Origin: Novosphingobium pokkalii
Lineage (GTDB): Bacteria > Pseudomonadota > Alphaproteobacteria > Sphingomonadales > Sphingomonadaceae
DNA length: 64,000 bases
Assembly: GCF_014652855.1 (NCBI RefSeq)
Contig: NZ_BMZP01000002.1
Coordinates: 278,995-342,994, forward strand
Reading direction: 5' to 3'
Shown: one piece after another, positions 1 through 8,224 of the stretch
Numbering within the stretch: position 1 is the first letter of the stretch
How the letters are laid out: each line of letters begins with the position of its first letter
The notes under the pieces: model-generated
The model's input: only the letters and a program-made list of their open reading frames with translations
What the model was told of the DNA's origin: nothing
Databases searched by the model: none
Translations under genes and position numbers: made by a program

Positions 1-43
1 AGTCCGGGGTGACGACGTTGAAGCGCGTTATCGAAGAACCGCC

Positions 44-1153
44 TCAGACGGTTTCTTCGGCCAGTGTGGGATAGTCGGCATAGCCTTCGGGCACCGGGAA
101 ATACCACGATTCGGGCACGTTCTTGTTGGGCGCGAGCGGGGCATCCTTGGCGATGCGCTCCACCAAGTCCGGGTTGGAAATGAACGGGCGGCCAAAGCTG
201 ATTGCGTCGGCGCGGCCGGAGGCGATGTCGGCGGCGGCTTGTTCCGGGGTATAATCGCTGTTGAGCACCAGCGGGCCGGTGAAGTGCTGGCGGATCAGGC
301 CATCCTGCTGCGGAACCTGGGTGGCGCCGAAGGTGCCGTCCGGGCCGGGCTGGCGCAGTTCCACGAAGGCGGGCTTGAGCTTTTCCAGCTCCTGCGCGGC
401 GAGGCCGAACACGGCGGCCGGGTTGCTGTCGTCCACCCCTTGCGAATCGCCGTTGGGCGAAAGGCGCACCCCGACGCGGTCATTGCCCCACACCGCAATC
501 AGCCGCTCCATCACTTCGCGCAGCAGGCGCACGCGGTTTTCCGGGCTGCCGCCATATTCGTCGGTGCGCAGGTTGGACGAATCGCGCAGGAACTGGTCGA
601 TCAGGTAGCCATTGGCGCCGTGCAACTGCACGCCATCGAAGCCGGCCTTCCTGGCGTTCTCGGCAGCGCGGGCATAATCATCGAGCAGGCGCGGCATTTC
701 ATCGATGCGCAGCGGGCGGGCTTCCACAGCATCCTTGCGGCCCTCGAACGTGTGGACATGGCCGGGCGCGCGCGTGGCGGAGGCAGAGACCGGCGGCTTG
801 CCGTCGTTGAGATCGGGGTGGCTGACGCGGCCCATGTGCCAGAGCTGGGCGACGATGCGGCCGCCGGCCTGGTGCACGGCTTCGGTCACCGGCTTCCATG
901 CTTCCACTTGCGCCTCGCTCCACAGGCCCGGCGCATAGGGCCAGCCCAGCCCTTCGCGGCTGATGCCGGTGGCTTCGGAAATGATCAGGCCGGCGCTGGC
1001 GCGCTGGCGATAATAGGTCGCCATGATCGGCGTGGGCACGCCATCGCGTCCGGCGCGGCCACGGGTGAGGGGGGCCATCAGGATGCGGTTGGGCGCCTGG
1101 ATCGCGCCGAGGGCGAGCGGCTGGAACAAGGCTTCGTGGTGGGGGTGGGACAT
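44..1153 (-). CDS. NADH:flavin oxidoreductase, Old Yellow Enzyme family
   Basis: This 369-residue protein has the full length of an FMN-dependent Old Yellow Enzyme (NemA/OYE type), which reduces activated C=C bonds or nitro groups with NAD(P)H in the cytoplasm. The N-terminus carries the family pattern around APLTRGRA, followed by LWHMGRVSHPD and the substrate-binding LHGANGYL motif near residue 178 with its His and Asn. The segment DEYGGSPENRVRLLREV that follows is strongly conserved in this family. The physiological substrate cannot be told from sequence. The gene is monocistronic, and nadA is the next gene upstream on the same strand behind a terminator. Confidence 0.93.
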   Translation of the reverse strand: MSHPHHEALFQPLALGAIQAPNRILMAPLTRGRAGRDGVPTPIMATYYRQRASAGLIISEATGISREGLGWPYAPGLWSEAQVEAWKPVTEAVHQAGGRIVAQLWHMGRVSHPDLNDGKPPVSASATRAPGHVHTFEGRKDAVEARPLRIDEMPRLLDDYARAAENARKAGFDGVQLHGANGYLIDQFLRDSSNLRTDEYGGSPENRVRLLREVMERLIAVWGNDRVGVRLSPNGDSQGVDDSNPAAVFGLAAQELEKLKPAFVELRQPGPDGTFGATQVPQQDGLIRQHFTGPLVLNSDYTPEQAAADIASGRADAISFGRPFISNPDLVERIAKDAPLAPNKNVPESWYFPVPEGYADYPTLAEETV

Positions 1154-1260
1154 GCAAACCTCGTGGTGGAAATTGGGTTTTTATTTGAAACGCAGATTGG
1201 CGCTTCATGCGCGATGATGCAAGGGGGCTGGCACCAAATTCGCTTTGGACTGCGCAAAGA

Positions 1261-1295
1261 AAAAGCCCGGGCGGCCGATTGGCTCCCGGGCTTTT
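1261..1295 (-). terminator. Intrinsic terminator downstream of nadA
   Basis: An 11-base perfect inverted repeat (AAAAGCCCGGG and CCCGGGCTTTT) encloses a 13-base loop. Read on the minus strand the stem ends in a run of T. It lies about 28 bases past the nadA stop and separates nadA from the OYE gene. Confidence 0.8.
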
Positions 1296-1322
1296 CGTGC
1301 AGGTTGATTGGGGAACAGCCGT

Positions 1323-2309
1323 TCAGGGCCGGCCAAGATCGCCTTGGCCCACGGTGCCGCTGGCCATGGCCAGCATGGCATCGAGGCTCTTCTTGGCTTC
1401 CAGGCGCAGGCCTTCCTCGATCTCGATCCGCGGGGTGAGGTCACGCAGCGCGAGGTAGAGCTTTTCCAGCGTGTTGAGCGCCATGTAGGGGCAGATATTG
1501 CAGTTGCAATTGCCGTCCGCCCCGGGCGCGCCGATGAAGGTCTTGCCCGGCATCGCCAGTTCCATCTGGTGGATGATGTGCGGCTCGGTGGCGACGATCA
1601 GCGTGTCGCCGTCCGTTGCCTTGGCATAGTTGAGGATGCCGCTGGTCGATCCGACATAGTCGGCGTGATCGACGATATGCGCCGGGCATTCCGGGTGCGC
1701 GGCGATCGGCGCATCGGGGTGCTGGGCTTTGAGCTTGAGCAGTTCGGTTTCGCTGAACGCCTCGTGGACGATGCACACGCCCGGCCACAGCAGCATGTCG
1801 CGCCCGAACTTGCGGTTGAGATAGCCGCCCAGGTGGCGATCGGGGCCGAAGATGATCTTCTGCTCGGGCGGAATCTTGGCAAGGATCGTCTCGGCGCTCG
1901 ATGACGTCACGATCACGTCCGACAAGGCTTTCACCTCGGTCGAGCAGTTGATGTAGGTCAGCGCGATATGATCGGGATGCTGCGCGCGGAACGCGGCGAA
2001 CTGGTCGGGTGGGCAGGAATCTTCCAGGCTGCACCCGGCGTCGAGATCGGGCAGCACCACGATCTTTTCGGGGCTCAGGATCTTGGCCGTTTCGGCCATG
2101 AACTTCACCCCGCAAAAGGCGATCACTTCGGCATCGGTGGCCGCCGCCTTGCGCGAAAGCTCCAGCGAATCGCCGACGAAATCGGCCAGGTCCTGGATTT
2201 CGGGCTTCTGGTAATAGTGCGCCAGGATCACGGCCTTGCGCTCCTTGCGCAGGCGGTCGATCTCCGCGCGCAGGTCTAGGCCGGACAAGTTGGTGGGCTG
2301 GGCCGTCAT
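1323..2309 (-). CDS. nadA: Quinolinate synthase NadA
   Basis: NadA condenses iminoaspartate with dihydroxyacetone phosphate to quinolinate in de novo NAD synthesis, using an oxygen-sensitive [4Fe-4S] cluster. The protein is 328 residues. The expected cysteine-bearing blocks are present: AFCGVKFMAETAK, the HPEC segment and CNCNICPYM near the C-terminus, plus YINCSTEVKA. The open frame continues upstream to 2402, but the ATG ending at 2309 has an AGGAG ribosome site about six bases ahead and starts just before the conserved DLRAEIDRLRKE helix. nadB and nadC are not in the window. Confidence 0.96.
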   Translation of the reverse strand: MTAQPTNLSGLDLRAEIDRLRKERKAVILAHYYQKPEIQDLADFVGDSLELSRKAAATDAEVIAFCGVKFMAETAKILSPEKIVVLPDLDAGCSLEDSCPPDQFAAFRAQHPDHIALTYINCSTEVKALSDVIVTSSSAETILAKIPPEQKIIFGPDRHLGGYLNRKFGRDMLLWPGVCIVHEAFSETELLKLKAQHPDAPIAAHPECPAHIVDHADYVGSTSGILNYAKATDGDTLIVATEPHIIHQMELAMPGKTFIGAPGADGNCNCNICPYMALNTLEKLYLALRDLTPRIEIEEGLRLEAKKSLDAMLAMASGTVGQGDLGRP

Positions 2310-2429
2310 GCGTCGCTCCTGCTGCCGGGCCGCTATGGGCCGCACACCCTCGATCCCGGCTTCCTCGCGCTGCGACTTAGGGGCGCGTGCCGCCGATGCC
2401 AAGCCGGGATTGACGATCAGCGCCCGATA

Positions 2430-3119
2430 TCACCGCGCACTATCGCCATCGATGCTGACGTTGACGGTCACTTTGCCGAAGCCTGCCACTTGCAGCGGGA
2501 TCGCCAGGTTCTGGCGTACCGCATCCTTGGCGGCATTGCGCGCCAGGCCCAAGAGCACGGGATTGGCGGCCTGCTGCGTGGCGAGCTGTTCGGCCAGGCG
2601 GGTGTTGTCGCGGGTCAGCTTGTCCTGCGCGGCGCGGGTGATCCACACGCCTTCGCGCAAGTATTGCGCGCGCGCCTCGTCCAGGTTGGGACGGCTCAGG
2701 CGCAGCGGCGGCAGGCGCACCGACAGCGTCTGGGTCTGCGCGTTCCACGCCATGCGATCGCGGTTCATCTGGGACAGGTCGATGGTGTAGTCGATCCGCG
2801 CGGGGATCACGGCCACCTGCTTGGACTGCACCAGCCCGAACAGGCGGCTGTCATCGCTCGACACCACCGGGGCCATCTCGGCGCTGAACACGGTCAGGCT
2901 GTTCTGCCGCTCGAACGCGACCAGGCTGGTGGCCAGGGGATCGCCGATGTCCTGTGGTTTCCACAGCAGCCAGGCAAACAGGCCGGCCAGCGCCAGCGCG
3001 CCGACGAACAGCAGCCAGGGGAGGGCACTGCGCCGGGCGAGTGGGGCCTGGCGGGATGGGGCCTGATGGGATGGGGCCTGATGGGATGGGGCCGGCGAAG
3101 TCAGCTTGCTGTCGTCCAT
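2430..3119 (-). CDS. DUF4230 membrane-anchored protein
   Basis: This 229-residue protein matches the DUF4230 family, whose function is unknown. A short cytoplasmic N-terminus rich in Ser, Gln, Ala and Pro is followed by one membrane segment at about residues 33-50 (ALPWLLFVGALALAGLFAWL). A C-terminal domain probably lies outside the membrane and contains VAVIPARIDYTIDLSQM. The start ATG has GGAGG just upstream and overlaps the end of the MBL hydrolase gene by 19 bases, which suggests translational coupling. The N-terminal tail contains a three-copy pentapeptide S(H/R)QAP encoded by a 15-bp tandem repeat. Confidence 0.8.
   Translation of the reverse strand: MDDSKLTSPAPSHQAPSHQAPSRQAPLARRSALPWLLFVGALALAGLFAWLLWKPQDIGDPLATSLVAFERQNSLTVFSAEMAPVVSSDDSRLFGLVQSKQVAVIPARIDYTIDLSQMNRDRMAWNAQTQTLSVRLPPLRLSRPNLDEARAQYLREGVWITRAAQDKLTRDNTRLAEQLATQQAANPVLLGLARNAAKDAVRQNLAIPLQVAGFGKVTVNVSIDGDSAR
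3043..3087. repeat. Three tandem 15-bp repeats inside the DUF4230 gene
   Basis: Three adjacent copies of GGGGCCTGATGGGAT are present; the first copy differs at two bases and a partial fourth follows. They encode the pentapeptides SHQAP, SHQAP and SRQAP in the cytoplasmic tail. The unit is a multiple of three, so copy-number change would keep the frame. Confidence 0.85.
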
Positions 3120-3976
3120 TGGTCCTCCCAACGAATGACCCGGCCCTGGCGTTCCAGATCGAGCAGATGGGCCAGCACCGAGCGGCCCGCCGCCCCGACC
3201 AGGCGCGGGTCCAGCCCCTTGTACATCTGCGCGACCATGGCCGGAATCGGCTGTGGCCCGCTTTCCAGCACGCGCAGGATCTGCCGCTCGCGCTGGCGGC
3301 GATGGCCCAGCATGCCGCGCACGAACTGGTGCGGGTTGGCGATCGGATCGCCATGGGCGGGATAATAGACGCGATCCTGCGGCCGATCGTAGAGCTTTTG
3401 CAGCGAGGCCATGTAATCGGCCATGTCGCCATCGGGCGGGGAGACCACGCTGGTGGACCAGCCCATGACATGGTCCCCGGTAAACAGCGCGCCGCTTTCG
3501 CGCAGGGCGAGGCAGAGGTGATTGCTGGTATGGCCGGGCGTGGCGACTGCCTCCAGTGTCCAGCCGTCGCCGGCCAGCGTCTCGCCATCGGCCAGCACAC
3601 GATCGGGGGCATAGTCCGGATCGAACGCGGCGTCGGCGCGCGGGCCGCTGTCTTCCAGGGCGAGCGGCGCGCAGCCGATGATCGGGGCGCCGGTCAGCGC
3701 CGCCAGCGGGCGCGAGGCCGGGCTGTGGTCGCGGTGGGTGTGGGTGCAGACGATCGCCGCGATGCGCGCGGTGCCCACGGCGGCAAGGATGGCGGCGACA
3801 TGGCCTTCGCCATGGGTATCGGCATGGCCGGCAACGCCGGTGCCGTCCGGGCCGGGATCGATCACCGCCACATCCTGCCCGGCGCCGACCAGGTAGGTCT
3901 GCGTGCCGGTGAAGGTATAGGGCGAAGGATTGGGCGCCAGTACCCGCCGCACCAGCGGTTCGAGCGGCTGGGCCAT
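3101..3976 (-). CDS. MBL-fold metallo-hydrolase (LACTB2/glyoxalase-II-like)
   Basis: This is a metallo-beta-lactamase fold hydrolase of 291 residues. It has the metal-binding HTHRDHSP (HxHxDH) motif, further metal-ligand regions at TPGHTSNHLC and FTGDHVMGW, and a late YPAHGDPI His block. The C-terminal winged-helix part (VAQMYKGLDPRLVGAAGRSVLAHL in outline) resembles the LACTB2-like group of hydrolases. The substrate is unknown. The frame opens at 4021, but I prefer the ATG ending at 3976, which directly precedes the conserved APNPSPYTFTGTQTY region. Neither start has a good ribosome site. The 3' end overlaps the DUF4230 gene by 19 bases. Confidence 0.88.
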   Translation of the reverse strand: MAQPLEPLVRRVLAPNPSPYTFTGTQTYLVGAGQDVAVIDPGPDGTGVAGHADTHGEGHVAAILAAVGTARIAAIVCTHTHRDHSPASRPLAALTGAPIIGCAPLALEDSGPRADAAFDPDYAPDRVLADGETLAGDGWTLEAVATPGHTSNHLCLALRESGALFTGDHVMGWSTSVVSPPDGDMADYMASLQKLYDRPQDRVYYPAHGDPIANPHQFVRGMLGHRRQRERQILRVLESGPQPIPAMVAQMYKGLDPRLVGAAGRSVLAHLLDLERQGRVIRWEDQWTTAS

Positions 3977-3982
3977 GCCGGT

Positions 3983-3996
3983 GTTCCACGTGGAAC
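3983..3996. promoter_or_regulatory. parS-like palindrome
   Basis: GTTCCACGTGGAAC is a perfect 14-base palindrome with the CACGTG core of the bacterial ParB-binding site; the usual parS is TGTTTCACGTGAAACA. It is preceded by T as in parS but followed by G rather than A. It lies 6 bases upstream of the preferred MBL hydrolase start. Whether ParB binds here is inference. Confidence 0.45.
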
Positions 3997-4062
3997 GATC
4001 AGGAAGCGAAGAACTGGCCATGGCCGTGCTATGGGGACGCCCGCCCCCATGCGCAAGGCGTG

Positions 4063-4599
4063 TCAGCCGGCTTCCGCCAGCGCCAGGCCGAGCCGTTCGC
4101 GCAGATGCACCAGCGCCATCGGCACGGTCTGGGCACGCGCGTCGCGCGCCTGCCAGGCCAGTTCCAGCCGGCCGATCCGCTGGTAAAGCCGCTCACTTTC
4201 GCGCACCACGGCCTGGGCCGCACCAGAGAGATGCACCACGCAGGCCGGGTCGCTCGCCGGGAAATGGGCGATCAGGCGGCCATGGCGGCGCAGTTGCAGC
4301 TCGGTCAGCTCGCCCGCGAACCAGGCGCGGTGGTTGAGCAGCCAGGCCAGGCAATGCATGATCCGGGTGGTGGTGCGCAGGGCTTCGCAGCTTGCCTGGA
4401 CGCGCACCAGATCCTCGCCATCGGGCGTTCGCACCACCGGTGCCGCGTCGTTGGCGGGCTGGCGGCGCAGCGCTTCAAAGGCATCGCGCGCGCGATCGGC
4501 CAGATCCAGCGCCTGAGCATAGAGCGCCTCGACAATGCGCGGGTTGGCGCTGGGCGTGGCAAGCGATGGTGGCGCAGGCGGGAGCAGGGAAGCGGGCAT
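4063..4599 (-). CDS. DUF1465 family protein, RcdA-like
   Basis: This 178-residue helical protein belongs to the DUF1465 family. To my knowledge that family includes Caulobacter RcdA, an adaptor that helps deliver CtrA to the ClpXP protease. The diagnostic central block RIMHCLAWLLNHRAWFAGEL is present, followed by the LVVHLSG-like and SERLYQRIGRLE helices. CtrA itself is encoded 12 kb away in this window and ends in Ala-Ala, so a role in CtrA turnover is plausible but unproven. The N-terminus up to about residue 20 is Pro/Ala-rich and likely disordered. Confidence 0.75.
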   Translation of the reverse strand: MPASLLPPAPPSLATPSANPRIVEALYAQALDLADRARDAFEALRRQPANDAAPVVRTPDGEDLVRVQASCEALRTTTRIMHCLAWLLNHRAWFAGELTELQLRRHGRLIAHFPASDPACVVHLSGAAQAVVRESERLYQRIGRLELAWQARDARAQTVPMALVHLRERLGLALAEAG

Positions 4600-4787
4600 G
4601 GGTGCGATCGGAACAGGCGGCCGGGCGAAGCGGGGCGCAACGCGGTCTCGCCCTTGCCTTAGAGCGGTTGGCCCGGTTCGCTCAATGCCCCGGCGGCCGC
4701 GATTGCGCGCCGCTTTGCCGCTGTCTCGATACGGAACGCTTCGCGCACCATGGGCGATACCCGCTTGGGCAGGGCAAGGTTTTGAAA

Positions 4788-4985
4788 TCAGGCGATGATA
4801 TCGGGAATGAGATAGTCTTCGAGCATGCTGATCTGGTCGCGCAGCAGCAATTTGCGCTTCTTCAGGCGGGCCACCTGCAACTGGTCGGCCGCGCCATTGA
4901 GGCTCAGGGCATCGATCGCCACGTCAAGGTCGCGATGCTCGAGGCGCAGGGCCTCCAGTCGCTTGCGCATTTCCTCTTCGGTCAA
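4788..4985 (-). CDS. Small YdcH-family (DUF465) protein
   Basis: This 65-residue, highly charged helical protein of the YdcH/DUF465 type has unknown function. The pattern EALRLEHRDLDVAIDAL, then a small linker, then RLKKRKLLLRDQI is the two-helix hairpin typical of the family. It is transcribed away from a second member of the same family at 5336-5494. Confidence 0.85.
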   Translation of the reverse strand: MTEEEMRKRLEALRLEHRDLDVAIDALSLNGAADQLQVARLKKRKLLLRDQISMLEDYLIPDIIA

Positions 4986-5335
4986 GCCCGGTACTCCCCG
5001 AAACCACCCATGCTGCCCACCGCTGTCACATCGCCTCCCTTTGGCCGGAATCGCATGCGCCGTTTAACTCCGGTAAAAACCCTATTGGGCGTTCATGGTG
5101 CACATTTCGTCACCGCTCTCTACACACGAACGCGATGGGGGTGCAGCCCGGCGCGCTCGCCCTTGCAAGATACGGCGAATGTGGGAGCATTACAACGCAC
5201 CGACTGCACCGCGACTCGCAGAACAGAAGCATCGGAGCCGCAGGCATCGGGAGCCGACCGCACGGGAATGTCTCCCGCGCGGGTTTTGACCGGGTAGCGG
5301 CCTATTCCGGCCCGCACCCCTCAGGAGGTCAACGC
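4986..5335. other. Intergenic region between divergent YdcH genes
   Basis: About 350 bases separate the divergently transcribed YdcH-type genes and must hold both promoters. The part at 5050-5130 is less GC-rich than the surroundings. I see no convincing gene, RNA or strong hairpin, and short open frames here lack ribosome sites and family features. Confidence 0.6.
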
Positions 5336-5494
5336 ATGGAAACGACGCACATCAACGCCTTGCAGACAAAGCACGCCGGCCTTGAACGCCGGATTTCCGA
5401 GGAAATGGCACGGCCAGCCCCCGATGTGGCCCTGCTCATGCAGCTCAAGCGGCGCAAGTTGCGCATCAAGGAAGAACTGGCGCTGCTTCACTGA
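5336..5494 (+). CDS. Small YdcH-family (DUF465) protein
   Basis: This 52-residue protein has the same layout as the product of 4788-4985: helix LQTKHAGLERRISEEM, a linker with Pro-Asp, and the basic helix LMQLKRRKLRIKEELALL. The ATG is set by a strong TCAGGAGGTC ribosome site five bases upstream. It is followed by a perfect intrinsic terminator, so it is probably a single-gene transcript. Function is unknown. Confidence 0.88.
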   Translation: METTHINALQTKHAGLERRISEEMARPAPDVALLMQLKRRKLRIKEELALLH

Positions 5495-5566
5495 TCCCAT
5501 CCGCGCCAGGGACAACCAACCAAGCGAAAACATACCTGGATTGAACGCATACCTGGATTGACGCGC

Positions 5567-5594
5567 GGGCCGGCCTTCACCACGAGGCCGGCCC
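5567..5594 (+). terminator. Intrinsic terminator after the small YdcH gene
   Basis: GGGCCGGCCT and AGGCCGGCCC form a perfect 10-bp stem with an 8-base loop, followed by TTT. It ends about 70-100 bases after the YdcH stop. An imperfect 17-bp direct repeat (CATACCTGGATTGAACG, second copy slightly shorter) lies between the stop and the stem. Confidence 0.8.
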
Positions 5595-5630
5595 TTTCCG
5601 TATCCGCGCGCAGGGGTTTGCCTGAGGGGG

Positions 5631-5655
5631 GCTTCGACAAGCTCAGCCCGAACGG
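5631..5655. repeat. REP-like dispersed repeat copy
   Basis: The sequence begins GCTTCGACAAGCTCAGCCCG and continues AACGG. The same motif, in both orientations, occurs five times at 50271-50469. This is a dispersed intergenic repeat. Confidence 0.8.
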
Positions 5656-5681
5656 GGATGAGAGGTTTTGGGGTTTGATCT

Positions 5682-5737
5682 CCGTTTGTCATCGGCCGTT
5701 TGTCATCGGCCGTTCGTCATTGGCCGTTCGTCATTGG
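5682..5737. repeat. Four tandem 14-bp repeats upstream of ptsP
   Basis: Four head-to-tail copies of CCGTTYGTCATYGG occur with no gaps. The first two copies have T/C and the last two have C/T at the variable positions. The array ends 76 bases before the ptsP start, so it could lie in its promoter or leader. Confidence 0.9.
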
Positions 5738-5813
5738 GCAGTCGCATACGAATATTTCCGCAATGGCGGCAGGCCCCGTTTGCAAACGGCATGGGCTGCG
5801 CTAGGCCTTGGAC

Positions 5814-8087
5814 ATGTTGACTGCCGTTGCCTCTGCCCGCGCGATCCTCACCTCGCTGCACGAGGTCATGGCCTCGCGATCCGGCGCGCAGGCCAAGCTC
5901 AACCGTATCGTCGACGTGATCGGCGAAAACCTCGATAGCGAAGTCTGCTCGATCTACCTGCTGCGCGAAGGCATGCTGGAACTGTTCGCCACGCGCGGGC
6001 TGGAGCAGGCCGCCGTGCACGTCACCCGGCTGGCGGTGGGCGAGGGCCTGGTCGGCACCATTGCCCAGAACATCGAGACGCTGAACCTGGCCGAGGCAGC
6101 CTCGCACCCGGACTTCGCGTTCCGCCCGGAAACCGGGGAAGAGCGCTTCCACTCGTTTGCCGGCGTGCCGATCGTGCGGCGCCAGCGCGCGGTGGGCGTG
6201 GTGGCGGTGCAGCATGTCGATCCGCGCCGCTATGAAGAAGTGGAGATCGAGGCACTCCAGACCGTGGCCATGGTCCTGGCCGAACTGATCGCCAATGCCG
6301 AACTGATCGACGATGAAGATGTGCTGGGCGTGCCCGACCATCTCACCGGGCCCGACCGGCTCAAGGGGCAGACGCTGGTCAAGGGGCTGGCGGTGGGCCA
6401 TGCCGTGTTCCACCAGCCGCGCGTGACGATCGAGCATGTCGTGGCCGAGGATACCGAGGCGGAGCGCCAGCGGGTCTATCGCGCGTTCGACAAGATGCGC
6501 GAGCAGATCGACCGCATGGCCAGCCAGGCCGAATTCGGCGTGGGCGGAGAGCACGAGGAAGTGCTCGAGACCTATCGCATGTTCGCCTATGACGAAGGCT
6601 GGAGCCGCCGCATCAACGAAGCGATCGATTCCGGGCTGACCGCCGAGGCCGCGATCGAGCGTGTGCAGCAGCGCACCCGCATGCGCATGCGCCAGATCGA
6701 CGATCCGCTGCTGGCCGATCGCATGCACGATCTGGAAGATCTGTCCAATCGCCTGCTGCGGATCGTTTCGGGCCAGCTCGGCACGGCGGCGAGCATGGGG
6801 CTGAAAGGCGATGCGATCCTGATCGCGCGCAACCTTGGCCCGGCCGAACTGCTGGAATACGATCGCCGCCGGCTCAAGGGCGTGATCCTGGAAGAAGGCT
6901 CGCTCACCGCGCATGTGGTGATCGTGGCGCGGGCCATGGGCATTCCGGTGGTGGGCCGCGTGCGCGCGCTGCGCGGCAAAGTGCGCGATGGCGACCAGTT
7001 GCTGCTCGACGGCGACCAGGGCGTGATCGACGTGCGCCCTGCGCCCAGCCTGGTCGAGGCGTTCGAGGCGCGCTTTGCCAAGAACCGCGAGCGCCAGGCG
7101 CACTATGCCACGATGCGCGACGTGGAGCCGATCACGCGCGATGGGCAGCGCATCACGGTGATGATCAACGCCGGCCTGCGCGACGACATGCCGATGCTGC
7201 CGCTGACCGGCGCCGATGGCATCGGCCTGTTCCGCACCGAGTTCCAGTTCCTGGTTTCGGCGACGATGCCGCAGCGCGAGCGGCAGACGCGGCTCTATCG
7301 CGATGTGCTGGAAGCGGCGGGGGATCGCCCGGTGGTGTTCCGCACGGTCGATATCGGCGGGGACAAGGTGCTGCCCTATCTGCGTCACAACGAGGGCGAG
7401 ACCGAGGAAAACCCGGCGATGGGCTGGCGCGCGCTGCGTGTGGCGCTGGAGCGTGACGGGCTGCTGAAAGTGCAGGCGCGCTCGCTGATCGAGGCGGCAG
7501 CAGGGCGCACGCTCAATGTGATGTTCCCGATGGTCACCGAACCGTGGGAATTCGACGCGGCCAAGGCGGTGTTCGAAAGCCAGGTGGCGTTCCTGCGCAA
7601 GCAGAAGAAAGTGCTGCCCGAGGCGATCCGCTATGGCGCCATGCTGGAAGTGCCGGCCCTGGCCGAATGCCTCGATATCCTGGCGCCGCGCCTGTCGTTC
7701 CTGTCGATCGGCACCAACGATCTGACGCAGTTCCTGTTTGCCGCCGATCGCGCCCATCCCAAGCTGGCCGAGCGCTATGACTGGCTCAGCCCGGCGATCC
7801 TGCGCTTCCTGGCGCGGGTGGTGCGCGATGTGGCGCCCCATGGCACGGCGCTGACGGTGTGTGGCGAAATGGGCGGGCGCCGGCTGGAAGCACTGGCGCT
7901 GCTGGGCCTGGGCATCACCCGCCTGTCGATCACCCCGGCGGCGGTCGGCCCGATCAAGGAACTGATCGGCCAGGTGGACCTGGGCGAGATCCGCCGTGCG
8001 ATGGAAGGCTGGCTGCGCGAGCCGCAGGCCGACATGCGCCGCGTGGTGTCGCAATGGGCCAGTGCCCACGGCATCGATTGCGACTGA
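5814..8087 (+). CDS. ptsP: Phosphoenolpyruvate-protein phosphotransferase PtsP (EI-Ntr)
   Basis: This is enzyme I of the nitrogen-related phosphotransferase system, passing phosphate from PEP to NPr. The order is an N-terminal GAF domain (about residues 15-150), the PEP-utilising N-terminal domain, the swivelling phosphohistidine domain with SLTAHVVIVARAMGIPVVG (active His near residue 367), then the C-terminal PEP-binding barrel with GIGLFRTEFQFL, a conserved Cys in TVCGEMGG, and NDLTQF. Length (757 residues) fits PtsP rather than PtsI. The ATG at 5814 is used here; an in-frame TTG at 5808 is an alternative. The other PTS-Ntr genes are not in the window. Confidence 0.95.
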   Translation: MLTAVASARAILTSLHEVMASRSGAQAKLNRIVDVIGENLDSEVCSIYLLREGMLELFATRGLEQAAVHVTRLAVGEGLVGTIAQNIETLNLAEAASHPDFAFRPETGEERFHSFAGVPIVRRQRAVGVVAVQHVDPRRYEEVEIEALQTVAMVLAELIANAELIDDEDVLGVPDHLTGPDRLKGQTLVKGLAVGHAVFHQPRVTIEHVVAEDTEAERQRVYRAFDKMREQIDRMASQAEFGVGGEHEEVLETYRMFAYDEGWSRRINEAIDSGLTAEAAIERVQQRTRMRMRQIDDPLLADRMHDLEDLSNRLLRIVSGQLGTAASMGLKGDAILIARNLGPAELLEYDRRRLKGVILEEGSLTAHVVIVARAMGIPVVGRVRALRGKVRDGDQLLLDGDQGVIDVRPAPSLVEAFEARFAKNRERQAHYATMRDVEPITRDGQRITVMINAGLRDDMPMLPLTGADGIGLFRTEFQFLVSATMPQRERQTRLYRDVLEAAGDRPVVFRTVDIGGDKVLPYLRHNEGETEENPAMGWRALRVALERDGLLKVQARSLIEAAAGRTLNVMFPMVTEPWEFDAAKAVFESQVAFLRKQKKVLPEAIRYGAMLEVPALAECLDILAPRLSFLSIGTNDLTQFLFAADRAHPKLAERYDWLSPAILRFLARVVRDVAPHGTALTVCGEMGGRRLEALALLGLGITRLSITPAAVGPIKELIGQVDLGEIRRAMEGWLREPQADMRRVVSQWASAHGIDCD

Positions 8088-8224
8088 TCGCCTTCGCAGG
8101 GCTGTTTTCGCGGGTTGCGCGCCGCAAAACGGTTGACTTTCGCGCAATTGCAACGAACCCCTTCTATCGGCTCTGACCAAGCCACCGGGTTGCAAAACAA
8201 GCATAGAAAGACGGGAGCCGCGCC

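Noticed and set aside
2430..3989. Apparent single 519-residue protein joining the MBL region and DUF4230
   Set aside because: The DUF4230 gene has its own ATG with GGAGG at 3119, and the MBL hydrolase is in a different frame, so this is read-through of an open frame.
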